DNA of 44,225 bases from Pectobacterium brasiliense (GTDB lineage: Bacteria; Pseudomonadota; Gammaproteobacteria; Enterobacterales; Enterobacteriaceae). The stretch spans positions 1 to 44,225 of the forward strand of contig NZ_JACDSF010000067.1 of assembly GCF_013449685.1 (NCBI RefSeq), written 5' to 3'. Position numbers and translations under genes: made by a program. The notes under the pieces were generated by a model. That model was given only the letters and a program-made list of their open reading frames with translations. It did not search any database and was not told the origin of the DNA. Below, one piece after another: positions 36,212 through 44,225 of this stretch. Position 1 is the stretch's first letter, and every line of letters begins with the position of its first letter.

Positions 36212-36490
36212 ATGGCAGGCAGGAACTGGCAGGCGAACTGGGATAATTTGTCCACGTTATTCGCTTACCCACCGGACATTCGTAAAGCGATCTACACGAC
36301 GAATGCTATTGAGTCGCTAAACCGCGTGATCCTGCATGCCATCAAGAAACGAAAGGTGTACCCAACAGATGACTCTGCGAGGAAAGTGGTGTGGCTAGCG
36401 ATCCAGTCGGCATCAAAAAAATGGACGATGCCGATACAAAACTGGCGGCTGCCGATGAGCCGCTTTATTGTCGAGTTTAGTACCGCCTAG
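36212..36490 (+). pseudogene. IS256-family transposase, C-terminal remnant
   Basis: About 92 residues matching the C-terminal end of IS256-type transposases (TTNAIESLNRVI with the catalytic-region Glu, then KKRKVYPTDDSARKVVWLAIQ and WTMPIQNWRLPMSRF). The first 300 or so residues of the enzyme are missing, so it is not functional. The end of the element follows at about 36511-36535. Confidence 0.88.
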
Positions 36491-36510
36491 ACGGTCATTT
36501 CTGAGAAAGG

Positions 36511-36535
36511 CATTTACACAGAGTCGTGTACAGGG
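36511..36535. repeat. IS256-type terminal sequence and right copy of the island direct repeat
   Basis: CATTTACACAGAGTCGTGTACAGGG follows the transposase stop by 20 bases, the expected place for the right end of an IS256-family element. Its last 15 bases (36521-36535) are repeated exactly at 29876-29890 next to yjeH. Confidence 0.75.
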
Positions 36536-36572
36536 TCCCGTGACTGTCGCTGGCGCAGAGTAGGGAATCGAG

Positions 36573-36594
36573 CAACGCCCTGATTAGGGCGTTG
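36573..36594 (-). terminator. Hairpin downstream of ubiK
   Basis: CAACGCCC and GGGCGTTG form an 8-bp stem with a 6-base loop. On the minus strand it lies 39 bases after the ubiK stop; its U tail is weak. Confidence 0.5.
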
Positions 36595-36632
36595 TATCGC
36601 GATGATGACGAGCTGTTGTGATGAAACGAGTG

Positions 36633-36923
36633 TTATGACGATTGGTCGTTTTCTGGCGCTGCGGCGGGCTTTTCTTCCGTAGACAGTTTCGCTTCCAGCT
36701 CGGTCATACGCTGTTCCAGGCGAGCAATCTTCTCGCGCGTGCGGAGCAGAACCTGCGTCTGAATATCGAACTCTTCACGGTTCACCAAATCCAATCGGGT
36801 CAGCTGTGCCTGCAAGACCTGACGAATTTTTTTCTCCACATCATCACCCAATTCCCGGATACCTTTTGGCATAGATTCATGCACTTGACGGGCGATTTGC
36901 TCAATCTTCTTTGGGTCAATCAT
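36633..36923 (-). CDS. ubiK: Ubiquinone biosynthesis accessory factor UbiK (YqiC)
   Basis: A 96-residue protein of the UbiK/BMFP family: an N-terminal helix ([19 protein letters not shown]), then a coiled coil (about residues 55-80, [22 protein letters not shown]) and an Ala/Pro tail. It binds UbiJ and helps aerobic ubiquinone biosynthesis at membrane lipids. Divergent from ribB. Confidence 0.93.
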   Translation of the reverse strand: MIDPKKIEQIARQVHESMPKGIRELGDDVEKKIRQVLQAQLTRLDLVNREEFDIQTQVLLRTREKIARLEQRMTELEAKLSTEEKPAAAPENDQSS

Positions 36924-37089
36924 GTCGCTTTCCTGATTAGGTTATGTAAGTTATTACTATAGCAAGTGTAATGGGTATAAATAAAATCTGACATCGGCTT
37001 TGCACATATTCAGCATGGTTTTACTGTAATTCAGAATAATTTTACTGTAATCCAGCAGACGTTTTGCCCTATTTCCTGTTGTGGATCAA

Positions 37090-37118
37090 TTGCCCTATCG
37101 AGGTATTAGCGTTATAGT
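37090..37118 (+). promoter_or_regulatory. Sigma-70 promoter of ribB
   Basis: TTGCCC (37090-37095) and TATAGT (37113-37118) with an exact 17-base spacer. The FMN riboswitch begins about 15 bases downstream, where the transcript should start. Confidence 0.75.
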
Positions 37119-37132
37119 AAACCCGCTTATTC

Positions 37133-37313
37133 TCAGGGCGGGGTGTAATTCCCCACCGGCGGTAAACCAGTGAACGCAGTCTCTGCGCACTGGAAGCCCG
37201 CGAGCGCTCTCGCTGTTTTTTCCGATATTAATTATCGGTTTCGCAGCGTGGGGTCAGCAGATCCGGTGTAATTCCGGGGCCGACGGTTAAAGTCCGGATG
37301 GGAGAGAGTAACG
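37133..37313 (+). promoter_or_regulatory. FMN riboswitch (RFN element) upstream of ribB
   Basis: The conserved blocks are present in order: CAGGGCGGGGTG-AATTCCCCACCGGCGGTAA, AGCCCGCGAGCG, GGTCAGCAGATCCGGTG, AATTCCGGGGCCGACGGTTAAAGTCCGGATG, GAGAGAGTAAC. A CGGGC/GCCCG hairpin follows at about 37321-37335 and probably acts in the expression platform. High FMN would lower ribB expression. Confidence 0.96.
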
Positions 37314-37440
37314 GTATCTGTCGGGCTATATGCCCGCTCGCGTTATTTTTGTTAACTATTACTATGCAACCAGTAGTAGTGGTTACTCCTCAAGCTCGCC
37401 CTGATTCTGGTAATCCATAATAACATTGAGGTTTTTTACC

Positions 37441-38094
37441 ATGAATCAGACATTACTTTCTGAATTTGGCAATCCTACCGAACGCGTAGAACGCGCACTT
37501 GATGCATTGCGTCATGGCCGCGGCGTGCTGGTGTTGGATGATGAAGATCGTGAAAATGAAGGTGACATGATCTTTTCCGCTGAAAATATGACCGTTGAAC
37601 AAATGGCGCTGACGATTCGTCACGGTAGTGGCATTGTGTGCCTGTGCCTGACGGAAGAGCGTCGCCAGCAGTTGGAATTGCCGATGATGGTGGAGAAGAA
37701 CTCCAGCCATTATCAAACGGCATTCACCGTGACGATCGAAGCCGCCGAAGGCGTGACGACTGGCGTTTCGGCTGCCGACCGCTTAACCACCATTCGTGCC
37801 GCGATTGCGGATAACGCCAAGCCGAGCGATCTGAATCGCCCTGGTCACGTATTTCCGCTGCGTGCCCAGCCGGGTGGCGTGTTAACGCGCGGTGGTCACA
37901 CTGAAGCGACGGTTGACCTGATGACGCTGGCAGGCCTGAAGCCGTCTGGTGTTCTGTGTGAACTGACGAATGATGATGGTTCAATGGCGCACGCGCCGGA
38001 AGTGATCACATTTGCCAAACAGCACGATATGCCAGTACTGACGATTGAAGATCTGGTGGCTTACCGCATCGCGGCAGCGCGCAAAGCTAGCTGA
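37441..38094 (+). CDS. ribB: 3,4-dihydroxy-2-butanone 4-phosphate synthase
   Basis: A 217-residue riboflavin-biosynthesis enzyme converting ribulose 5-phosphate to 3,4-dihydroxy-2-butanone 4-phosphate plus formate. Metal/substrate loop [13 protein letters not shown] (about residues 33-45), [24 protein letters not shown] (about 138-161). The start is ATG 37441 ([10 protein letters not shown] as in E. coli), not the upstream in-frame codon at 37426. Confidence 0.97.
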   Translation: MNQTLLSEFGNPTERVERALDALRHGRGVLVLDDEDRENEGDMIFSAENMTVEQMALTIRHGSGIVCLCLTEERRQQLELPMMVEKNSSHYQTAFTVTIEAAEGVTTGVSAADRLTTIRAAIADNAKPSDLNRPGHVFPLRAQPGGVLTRGGHTEATVDLMTLAGLKPSGVLCELTNDDGSMAHAPEVITFAKQHDMPVLTIEDLVAYRIAAARKAS

Positions 38095-38117
38095 TTCACG
38101 CAGTGTATAGAAATAAG

Positions 38118-38147
38118 AAGGGCCGAGTAATCGGCCCTTTTGTATTT
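38118..38147 (+). terminator. Terminator after ribB
   Basis: AAGGGCCGA and TCGGCCCTT form a 9-bp stem with a 4-base loop followed by TTGTATTTT. It also lies after the convergent tehB stop and may serve both. Confidence 0.88.
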
Positions 38148-38181
38148 TATGGCGTTAGGTTTTTTAACGGCTAACCGGTGC

Positions 38182-39042
38182 TTACGGCTTTCTTGCCAGC
38201 AGCGTTGCGAAGCGCAGCTTGATGCGGTTACCCTGCGCATCGGTCTTGTGTAGCTCACCCATATCCTCGTTGTATTTGAGGATCTCCCAATCGGCGTAAT
38301 AGTTCTTCAGCTCGTTTTCTTTAAAGGTAAACGAGAAAGGCAGTGGGCACGGACAATCTTCTGTCGACATCGCGGCGATAATCAGGTTATAGCCGCCGTT
38401 AACGGTGTTGTCCTGCATATTGCTGATGATGTGCGGAATGCGATCGCGTTCCAGAAACATCAGCACGACGGTCGACAGGATAAAATCGTACTGCTCTTTG
38501 ATTTCCGCCAGATTGATGTTGTAAACGCCCGCTCGGATGTTTTCCAGCGCTTCGCTCTTGATGATGTTATTCAGCGAATCAATGCTTTGCTCGTGCTTAT
38601 CACAGGCCGTGACGTCAAACCCGCGCAGGTTCAGGTACAGCGAATTACGCCCACCACCGCAGCCTAAATCCAGCGTTTTACCCGGTTTGATGTGCTGCAT
38701 GGCGTTGATCACTTCGGAATGGGTACGCGTCAGACCGTATTTTTTATGATATAAATCTTCCGCGGAGCAGAAAAAGCTGAGCTGACATTCGAGATCGTCA
38801 GAGAACGAGACGATGCGGTGCCACGCCTGTGGTTCAACAAACGGCGGCTGGTTCTGTTCGGAGAACTGGAACGTCTCCAGCGTTTCGCCGTCTTCGGTCA
38901 GCATGGAGAAGGTCATTTCCCCTTTCAACACGGTCAGTTTTGCCCAGGTGCCTTCCTGCGTGTTGTGCTTTTCCTGAAACGCGGCAGGCAGCGTCTGGCT
39001 GTTCCACTGCGGCATCTTCTTATAACAAATGAGATCTTGCAT
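38182..39042 (-). CDS. tehB: SAM-dependent methyltransferase TehB (tellurite resistance)
   Basis: A 286-residue protein. An N-terminal cupin-like domain (about residues 1-88, [24 protein letters not shown]) precedes the methyltransferase domain (about 90-286) with SAM motif [15 protein letters not shown] and motif [12 protein letters not shown]. This is the long, two-domain TehB form known from Haemophilus, not the short E. coli form. It confers tellurite resistance by methylation; no tehA lies nearby. Transcribed towards ribB. Confidence 0.9.
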   Translation of the reverse strand: MQDLICYKKMPQWNSQTLPAAFQEKHNTQEGTWAKLTVLKGEMTFSMLTEDGETLETFQFSEQNQPPFVEPQAWHRIVSFSDDLECQLSFFCSAEDLYHKKYGLTRTHSEVINAMQHIKPGKTLDLGCGGGRNSLYLNLRGFDVTACDKHEQSIDSLNNIIKSEALENIRAGVYNINLAEIKEQYDFILSTVVLMFLERDRIPHIISNMQDNTVNGGYNLIIAAMSTEDCPCPLPFSFTFKENELKNYYADWEILKYNEDMGELHKTDAQGNRIKLRFATLLARKP

Positions 39043-39159
39043 CGTTACCTCGGTCTGTAAATTCTAAAAGGCATGGCCGTATTCTATTAATCCGCACGCA
39101 GGTTGACCAGAAATATGTATTTTAAATGCATTATTTATTTTGCTGTCTCAGTCCGTGGT

Positions 39160-40296
39160 TTAACTCACTGTGGAAAGCTGTCGCAGCAGTGGAAATGCCT
39201 CTTTCATTCGCTCACCACCGACCACAAAGGCGCGTAGCACCTGCTGACTATCCAGCGCTTTTGCCACCATCCCCTGTTCGTTCCATTCCTGCTGCCAGTG
39301 CAAATCACTGCCAGTGGTATCGCCTGCCATCTGTAAGGGAAACAGCGGCGTCTTGATTTTAACCAGCATTGGCGGCAGTGTCAGCGCCTCACTGGCACCC
39401 AGCAGGTTTTTCGCCAGCGTAATCGCGCTGAGCTGAATCGGTTGCAGGAAAGGCAGGAGCTTACTGCCAATCTCCGCGCAGTCGCCCAGTGCATAAATCA
39501 GTGGATCGGTAGTCTGTAACTGCGCATTGGTCTGGATACCTTTCTGCACCATTAACCCCGCCGTTTTCGCCAACTGTGTGTTGGCCTGCAAACCGATAGC
39601 GGAGAGAACCTCATCTACTTCTACAGATCGACCATCGGTAAATGTGGCCTGTACGCCGGTTTCGGTTTTCTCCAACTGTTGCAGGGTTGTGTTCAACTGC
39701 AGAGAAACGCCCTGCTGCGTCAGCGTGAATTGCAGGCGCGCGCTGACTTCGGGCGGCATCAACGCGGGCAGAATGCTGCTGGCACAGTCAACCAGCGTGA
39801 CCCGTTTTCCGGCGCGACCCAGATCCATCGCCAGTTCGGTACCGATGAGCCCGGCACCGAGCACCAGTATGCGTTCAGCCTGCCAGAGCCGACTTTCGTG
39901 GGTGCGATATTCCTGCTGACTATTGAGCGTCAGCATATGTTCGCGTCCCGGAATCGGCGGCACTATCGCGCTGGCACCGGTTGCGAACACAAGCTTGTGG
40001 TAGTCATAGCGATCCGCGCCGCAGATGACCTGTTGCGCATGGCGGTCAATGGCGGTGACGCGCGTATTGGCCAGCAGCGCAATGCGGTTTTCTTCAGCAA
40101 ACGCGGTTGCCGACATCTTGGTCAGATCGTCGGCGTGCTGTTGCAGACTCATCACATGACTCAGATCCGGCTTGTTGTACTCATCGCCGCTGTCGGCAGT
40201 AATCAGGCGGATAGGGCAGTGCGCATCCAGCTTGCGTAGCTGCCGGATGAGCTGGCGGGCGGCAAAGCCCGCGCCAATAATCACAATATCTTTCAT
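39160..40296 (-). CDS. norW: Nitric oxide reductase FlRd-NAD(+) reductase NorW
   Basis: A 378-residue FAD flavoprotein reducing the rubredoxin domain of NorV with NADH. FAD-binding IVIIGAGFAARQLIRQLR at the start, NAD-binding ILVLGAGLIGTELAMDLG (about residues 145-162), and the second FAD motif IYALGDCAEI. ATG 40296 is used, 7 bases after the GGAGAGG; the frame stays open further upstream only inside norV. It starts 10 bases after the norV stop. Confidence 0.96.
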   Translation of the reverse strand: MKDIVIIGAGFAARQLIRQLRKLDAHCPIRLITADSGDEYNKPDLSHVMSLQQHADDLTKMSATAFAEENRIALLANTRVTAIDRHAQQVICGADRYDYHKLVFATGASAIVPPIPGREHMLTLNSQQEYRTHESRLWQAERILVLGAGLIGTELAMDLGRAGKRVTLVDCASSILPALMPPEVSARLQFTLTQQGVSLQLNTTLQQLEKTETGVQATFTDGRSVEVDEVLSAIGLQANTQLAKTAGLMVQKGIQTNAQLQTTDPLIYALGDCAEIGSKLLPFLQPIQLSAITLAKNLLGASEALTLPPMLVKIKTPLFPLQMAGDTTGSDLHWQQEWNEQGMVAKALDSQQVLRAFVVGGERMKEAFPLLRQLSTVS

Positions 40297-40306
40297 CATC
40301 CTCTCC

Positions 40307-41830
40307 TTAGCGAATCGGATTGAAAACGTCTTTGCCCAGCCCGCATTCTGGGCAGAGGAAGCTGTCTGGTACGTCCGACCACATGGTGCCCGGTGTGACA
40401 TCCTGCATCGGTTCGCCGAGTGCCGGATCGTAGATCCACTGGCAGACGCTGCACTGCATACAGCCGTTTTCTGACTGTGCCGTTGGCTGTGCGGTTGTCT
40501 GTGGCGCAGCGACTTCATTGCATCCGCAGGCGCTCTCGGTAGGAGCGCTCACATTCTGCGGGGCGGTTTGCGGTGCCGCAGCGGTCTGTTTTACGGGCGA
40601 GATGACGCGACGGGCAGGCGTATTATCCAGCGGATGCAATGCCCACTGACGCGCGATTTCGCGACCGTGTTCGCGACAAATTTCCAGCGCGGAACCATCA
40701 GGACGCCACTTGGTTTTCAGCGCCAGCGTGGTTTCGAAACCAGCGTCCATCAGACGGGTTTGAACGCGGTCTACCGCGCCGCCGTTCCAGCCGTAGCTGC
40801 CGAACGCCGAGGCTTTCTTGTTTTGGAAACGCAGACCGGTGATCTCTTCCAGCATGGCGGCGACCTTCGGCATCATCACATTATTCATGGTGGATGAACC
40901 GACTAGCACGCCTTTCGAGCGGAAGACCTGTGTCAGGATCTCGTTCTTGTCGTGACGGGCGACGTTGTAAATTTTTACCGCGACGCCGGGATCGACATCG
41001 TTGATACCTTGCGCAATGGCGTCGGCCATCATGCGAGTGTTATTGGACATGGTGTCGTAAAACAGCGTGATGCGATCTTCCTGATAGCTGTCTGCCCACT
41101 TCAGATACAGGTGAATGATCTGGGCAGGATCGTCACGCCATACCACGCCGTGTGAGGTCGCAACCATCGACAGCGGCAGGTTAAAGCCCAGCACTTCGTG
41201 GATCTTGGCGGTCACCAGGCGGCTGAACGGCGTCAGAATATTGGCGAAATAGCGTTGACACTGCTCGAACAGTTCAGTCTGATCGACTTCGTCATTGAAC
41301 AGGTGCTCATCGCAGTAGTGCTGGCCGAACGCATCGTTACTGAACAGCACGGCGTCCTCGGTCATGTAGGTCATCATACTGTCCGGCCAGTGCAGCATCG
41401 GCGTTTCGATAAAGATCAACTGCTTACCGTTGCCGATATCCAGTGTGTCGCCGGTTTTGACCGTGTGGAAATTCCACTCAGGGTGGTGATGGTGACCGGT
41501 AATGGAATCGATCGCGTTGTGAGTGCAGTAAATCGGCGTGTTGGGAATACGCGCCATCAGCTCGCTCAGCGCGCCGGCGTGATCCTCCTCGGCGTGGTTG
41601 ATCACGATGTAGTCAATCGTATTCAGATCCACTTCCGCCATCAGGTTTTGCACAAACTCACGGCTGAATTTGTGATCGACGGTATCGATCAGCACGGTTT
41701 TTTCTTCGCGGATCAGGTAGCTGTTGTAGCTGCTGCCTTGCAGCGTCTTGTATTCGGTGCCGTGAAAATCACGGACTTCCCAGTCGCGTTGTCCAACCCA
41801 GTGGATATTGTTCTTAACGTGAATCGTCAT
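40307..41830 (-). CDS. norV: Flavorubredoxin NorV, nitric oxide reductase
   Basis: A 507-residue anaerobic NO reductase. A metallo-beta-lactamase-like diiron domain with [10 protein letters not shown] (about residue 79-88), a flavodoxin domain (about 250-400, [19 protein letters not shown]), and a C-terminal rubredoxin with CSVCQW and CPEC. The linker before the rubredoxin is longer than in E. coli and carries extra cysteines ([12 protein letters not shown]). ATG 41830 fits the E. coli N-terminus ([20 protein letters not shown]). Confidence 0.97.
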   Translation of the reverse strand: MTIHVKNNIHWVGQRDWEVRDFHGTEYKTLQGSSYNSYLIREEKTVLIDTVDHKFSREFVQNLMAEVDLNTIDYIVINHAEEDHAGALSELMARIPNTPIYCTHNAIDSITGHHHHPEWNFHTVKTGDTLDIGNGKQLIFIETPMLHWPDSMMTYMTEDAVLFSNDAFGQHYCDEHLFNDEVDQTELFEQCQRYFANILTPFSRLVTAKIHEVLGFNLPLSMVATSHGVVWRDDPAQIIHLYLKWADSYQEDRITLFYDTMSNNTRMMADAIAQGINDVDPGVAVKIYNVARHDKNEILTQVFRSKGVLVGSSTMNNVMMPKVAAMLEEITGLRFQNKKASAFGSYGWNGGAVDRVQTRLMDAGFETTLALKTKWRPDGSALEICREHGREIARQWALHPLDNTPARRVISPVKQTAAAPQTAPQNVSAPTESACGCNEVAAPQTTAQPTAQSENGCMQCSVCQWIYDPALGEPMQDVTPGTMWSDVPDSFLCPECGLGKDVFNPIR

Positions 41831-41875
41831 GTTCTGAAACCTCAATAGTCATAGTCGGGAATATGCTGTAGAGAT

Positions 41876-41891
41876 TGCAGGAAGTGTGCCA
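41876..41891 (-). promoter_or_regulatory. Sigma-54 promoter of norVW
   Basis: On the minus strand TGGCACACTTCCTGCA matches TGGCAC-N5-TTGCA with one mismatch in the -12 element and correct GG-GC spacing. It lies about 45 bases before norV, and the NorR sites are upstream of it. Confidence 0.85.
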
Positions 41892-41934
41892 ATTTTTAAT
41901 ATATTGATTTATAAAGTTTTAATAAATAATAATT

Positions 41935-41990
41935 GTCAAAATGACATACTTTATCTATTGTCTTAATGACACAGGTTCTGTCATTAGGAC
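41935..41990. promoter_or_regulatory. Three NorR enhancer sites
   Basis: GT-N7-AC sites at 41935-41945 (GTCAAAATGAC), 41960-41970 (GTCTTAATGAC) and 41980-41990 (GTCATTAGGAC). Three sites in the norR-norV gap are needed by E. coli NorR for sigma-54 activation, and the last one ends 5 bases before the norR start, allowing autorepression. Confidence 0.88.
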
Positions 41991-41995
41991 ACACC

Positions 41996-43546
41996 ATGAC
42001 GCTCTCTATTAACGCCCTTGCCCGTATCGCTATCGAACTGCAAATGGGGCTATCGAATCAGGATCGTTTCCAGCGCTTAATCAACAGCCTGCGCCAACTG
42101 TTGCGCTGTGATGCCTCGGCGCTGTTGCGTTACGAGAATCAGCTGTTCCGCCCGCTGGCGATCGACGGTCTGGCACCGGATGTACTGGGGCGACGCTTTC
42201 GCCTGTCCGATCATCCGCGTCTGGAGGCGATTGCCCGCGCGGGTGACGTGGTGCGCTTTCCGGCTGATAGCCAGCTTCCCGATCCCTATGACGGCCTGAT
42301 CCCCAGTCAGGAGGATCTTAAGGTGCATGCCTGCGTCGGCCTGCCGCTGTTTGCCAATCAGAACCTGATCGGGGCACTGACCGTGGATGGTATGGACCCT
42401 TTCCAGTTCGACCATTTTAGCGATGAGGAACTGCGGCTGGTGGGGGCGATGGCGGCGGCAGCGCTGAGTAACGCGCTGCTGATGGAGCGCCTTGAGCGGC
42501 AGTTGCCCGCGCCGGTGCGGGCTGAAAGTCCGGCGGCGGAAAGCGTCGAGGAAATGGTTGGACTGTCGGAACCGATGCAGCGGTTGAAGAAAGAGGTCGA
42601 TATTGTCGCGGGCTCCGATCTGAACGTGCTGATTATGGGAGAAACCGGCGTCGGCAAAGAATTGGTGGCGCGAGCGATTCATCGTGGTTCCAGCCGGGCA
42701 AGTCATCCTCTGGTGTACCTGAACTGTGCTGCGCTGCCGGAGTCGGTCGCGGAGAGCGAGCTGTTTGGTCATGTGAAGGGGGCGTTTACCGGTGCGATCC
42801 ACCATCGCACCGGCAAGTTTGAGATGGCGGATAACGGCACGCTGTTTCTGGATGAGATTGGCGAACTGTCGCTGACGCTACAGGCGAAGCTGCTGCGCGT
42901 TTTGCAGTATGGCGATCTCCAACGGGTGGGTGATGACAGCAGCCTGAAAGTGAACGTGCGCGTGCTGGCGGCGACCAACCGCGATCTGCGGCAGGCGGTG
43001 CTGGATGGGGCTTTCCGTGCTGACTTGTTCCACCGTCTGAGCGTGTTCCCGCTGTCTGTACCACCGCTGCGTGAGCGCAGTCAGGATGTGGCGCTGCTGG
43101 CGGGATTCTTCTGCGAGCGCAGCCGCGTGCAACTGGGGCTGGCGCGACTGGCGTTGACGGCAGATGCGGGCGCGCTACTGGAGCAGTACGACTGGCCGGG
43201 GAATGTGCGCGAGCTGGAACACGCTATTTACCGTGCCACCGTGCTGGCAAGAGCAGGGCAGGAATCGGGCGAGGTGCTGTTAGGCCCTGAGCATTTCAAT
43301 CTTGAACTTCCCGCTCAACCTGCTCATTCCGCCACGGGATCGTCGAATGCTATCGAGATAGAGCCAGCCTATTTCATCAGTGGCGGCCTGCGGGAGGCAA
43401 CGGACGACTATCAGCGCCGGATCATCCAACAAACGCTGGCACGCCATGAGGGCAACTGGTCATCCTGCGCCAGAGAACTGGAAATGGACAGCGGCAACCT
43501 GCACCGTCTGGCGAAGCGGCTAAAAATTAAAAAAGATGTTTTTTAA
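41996..43546 (+). CDS. norR: NO-responsive sigma-54 activator NorR
   Basis: A 516-residue enhancer-binding protein. GAF domain with non-heme iron that senses NO (about 1-175), AAA+ domain (Walker A GETGVGKE near residue 219, sigma-54 contact loop GAFTGA near 262, Walker B LFLDEIGE), and a C-terminal Fis-type helix-turn-helix ([23 protein letters not shown]). ATG 41996 matches the E. coli N-terminus; the upstream ATG 41966 would overlap two NorR sites. Confidence 0.96.
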   Translation: MTLSINALARIAIELQMGLSNQDRFQRLINSLRQLLRCDASALLRYENQLFRPLAIDGLAPDVLGRRFRLSDHPRLEAIARAGDVVRFPADSQLPDPYDGLIPSQEDLKVHACVGLPLFANQNLIGALTVDGMDPFQFDHFSDEELRLVGAMAAAALSNALLMERLERQLPAPVRAESPAAESVEEMVGLSEPMQRLKKEVDIVAGSDLNVLIMGETGVGKELVARAIHRGSSRASHPLVYLNCAALPESVAESELFGHVKGAFTGAIHHRTGKFEMADNGTLFLDEIGELSLTLQAKLLRVLQYGDLQRVGDDSSLKVNVRVLAATNRDLRQAVLDGAFRADLFHRLSVFPLSVPPLRERSQDVALLAGFFCERSRVQLGLARLALTADAGALLEQYDWPGNVRELEHAIYRATVLARAGQESGEVLLGPEHFNLELPAQPAHSATGSSNAIEIEPAYFISGGLREATDDYQRRIIQQTLARHEGNWSSCARELEMDSGNLHRLAKRLKIKKDVF

Positions 43547-43942
43547 TTCGGCAGCTATCACTTTTAGATAAAAAAGATCGCTGATTTTTAGTGGCGTAAA
43601 AGGGGCTGAACCGAAAGAGGCTTTCAGGATGAGCCGCATGGATGCGGCGAAAACCAGTGCCGCGTCGGACAAAAACGTCAGAGACGTTTTTGAACAGCAC
43701 ATGTGCTGGCCCGAAGGGCGAGTCTCATTTATGAGACGAGTCATCGCGTCACTGGTGGTCCGTTAAAAAGCCTCTGGCGGTGAAGGTATCGCGTAGCGAC
43801 CCCGTTCCGCCAAAAAGCCTGAGGTCAAGGAGCAGCGGCGATTGGCTGCTCCTTGTCGGGTGCGTGCAGAGAATCTGCATGAAAATACCGATTGTTATCG
43901 CACACGAAATATCGCCTAACTTCTAACCGCCGTAGGGCTTCC
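43547..43942. other. Intergenic region between norR and fumarase, dense hairpin element
   Basis: No coding potential recognised. It is dominated by at least eight consecutive short hairpins from 43633 to 43854, described separately. Confidence 0.6.
43633..43854. repeat. Cluster of consecutive palindromes, possible structured RNA or mosaic repeat
   Basis: Perfect stems: GCCGCAT/ATGCGGC (43633-43648), AAAAACGTC/GACGTTTTT (43671-43691), CAGCAC/GTGCTG (43695-43708), GCCC/GGGC (43709-43719), GTCTCAT/ATGAGAC (43722-43737), TGGCGG/CCGCCA (43775-43812) enclosing TCGC/GCGA (43789-43799), and AAGGAGCAGC/GCTGCTCCTT (43827-43854). The last could terminate one of the convergent transcripts. The arrangement resembles composite intergenic repeats of enterobacteria. 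Confidence 0.65.
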
Positions 43943-44225
43943 TTAACCGCACTTCACGCACTTGGCGCTCTGAATCACCTGGAAGAAATCGTTGCCTTTA
44001 TCATCGACCAGAATAAAGGCTGGGAAATCTTCGACTTCGATTTTCCAGATGGCCTCCATTCCCAGTTCAGGGTATTCGACGCAGGTCAGGCTCTTGATGC
44101 TGTTCTGCGCCAGAATCGCTGCCGGGCCGCCGATGCTGCCAAGGTAGAAGCCGCCGTGTTTATGGCACGCGTCGGTCACCTGCTGAATACCAGCGTACTT
44201 GATGCCCTCAGTGTCAGCATAGTTG
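43943..44225 (-). CDS. fumA: Class I fumarate hydratase, C-terminal part (runs off the window)
   Basis: The last 93 or so residues of an iron-sulfur fumarase: [59 protein letters not shown], ending KCVKCG. It agrees with E. coli FumA/FumB C-termini and reads continuously to the window edge. It interconverts fumarate and malate. FumA and FumB cannot be told apart from this part. Confidence 0.93.
   Translation of the reverse strand, partial: NYADTEGIKYAGIQQVTDACHKHGGFYLGSIGGPAAILAQNSIKSLTCVEYPELGMEAIWKIEVEDFPAFILVDDKGNDFFQVIQSAKCVKCG

Larger units (their letters stand above)
36924..37440. other. Divergent intergenic region between ubiK and ribB
   Basis: Contains the ribB promoter and FMN riboswitch, plus a 128-base leader to the ribB start. 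The 36960-37085 part has no identified feature apart from the expected ubiK promoter and two direct repeats of TTTTACTGTAAT at 37018-37029 and 37039-37050. Confidence 0.55.

Noticed and set aside
36123-36320. Possible small ORF before the IS256 transposase remnant
   Set aside because: It runs out of frame through the transposase remnant and shows no family resemblance.
37475-37723. Minus-strand ORFs opposite ribB
   Set aside because: Antisense shadows of a well-conserved gene, with Arg/His-rich composition and no start signals.
40297-40518. N-terminal extension of the norW frame upstream of ATG 40296
   Set aside because: It overlaps norV entirely, has low-complexity composition and lacks family similarity; the GGAGAGG before 40296 marks the real start.
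41966-41995. Upstream ATG as the norR start
   Set aside because: It would place two NorR binding sites inside the coding region, and homologues begin at the ATG at 41996.
43633-43854. CRISPR array
   Set aside because: The palindromes differ from each other in sequence and spacing; there is no repeated unit with spacers and no cas gene.

Overview
The window looks like a chromosomal segment of a soft-rot enterobacterium, most probably Pectobacterium. Core genes (cysP-T-W, cysM, crr-ptsI-ptsH, cysK, cysZ, zipA, yfeX/yfeY, ribB, norR/norVW, a class I fumarase) read like close relatives of their E. coli counterparts. The ferredoxin-headed bacteriocin near the left edge belongs to the pectocin type known from Pectobacterium. 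No rRNA, tRNA or CRISPR array was seen.

Layout. (1) 1-1540 is AT-rich: the tail of an unidentified CDS, a small ORF, and a bacteriocin joining a plant-type 2Fe-2S ferredoxin to a pesticin/T4-lysozyme-like domain (pectocin P type). (2) 1735-10649 is a Fur-box-headed operon: FecI-like sigma factor, FecR-like regulator, TonB-dependent receptor with an N-terminal signalling domain, periplasmic M16 protease and an SbmA/YddA-like ABC transporter. This is the receptor-protease-exporter set of the ferredoxin-uptake (Fus) and E. coli YddB-PqqL-YddA systems, here with its own cell-surface signalling pair. (3) 10750-22066 holds yfeY, yfeX, the sulfate/thiosulfate permease genes cysP-cysT-cysW followed directly by cysM (cysA is not in its usual place), macAB on the minus strand, and a divergent CpxRA-like two-component system. 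(4) 22132-29877 holds crr, ptsI, ptsH, cysK and cysZ on the minus strand, then zipA and a YjeH-like amino-acid exporter on the plus strand. (5) 29876-36535 is an AT-rich island bounded by 15-bp direct repeats that coincide with an IS256-family end. It carries a compact six-gene minus-strand operon: arylamine N-acetyltransferase-like enzyme, small serine hydrolase, MFS transporter, AurF-like diiron N-oxygenase, flavin/2Fe-2S reductase, ATP-grasp ligase. (6) 36633-44225 returns to core genes: ubiK, FMN riboswitch and ribB, tehB, norW-norV with a sigma-54 promoter and three NorR sites, norR, a dense hairpin element, and the C-terminal part of a class I fumarase.

The strongest candidate for an undescribed system is the six-gene island operon. 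The AurF-like protein keeps all seven expected iron ligands, the neighbouring reductase could supply its electrons, and the acyltransferase and ATP-grasp ligase suggest that an N-oxygenated small molecule is acylated or joined to an amino acid and exported by the MFS protein. The second is the left region, where a ferredoxin-mimicking bacteriocin sits directly beside a ferredoxin-uptake-like import operon. All functional statements come from motif recognition by eye; no database search or structure prediction was run.
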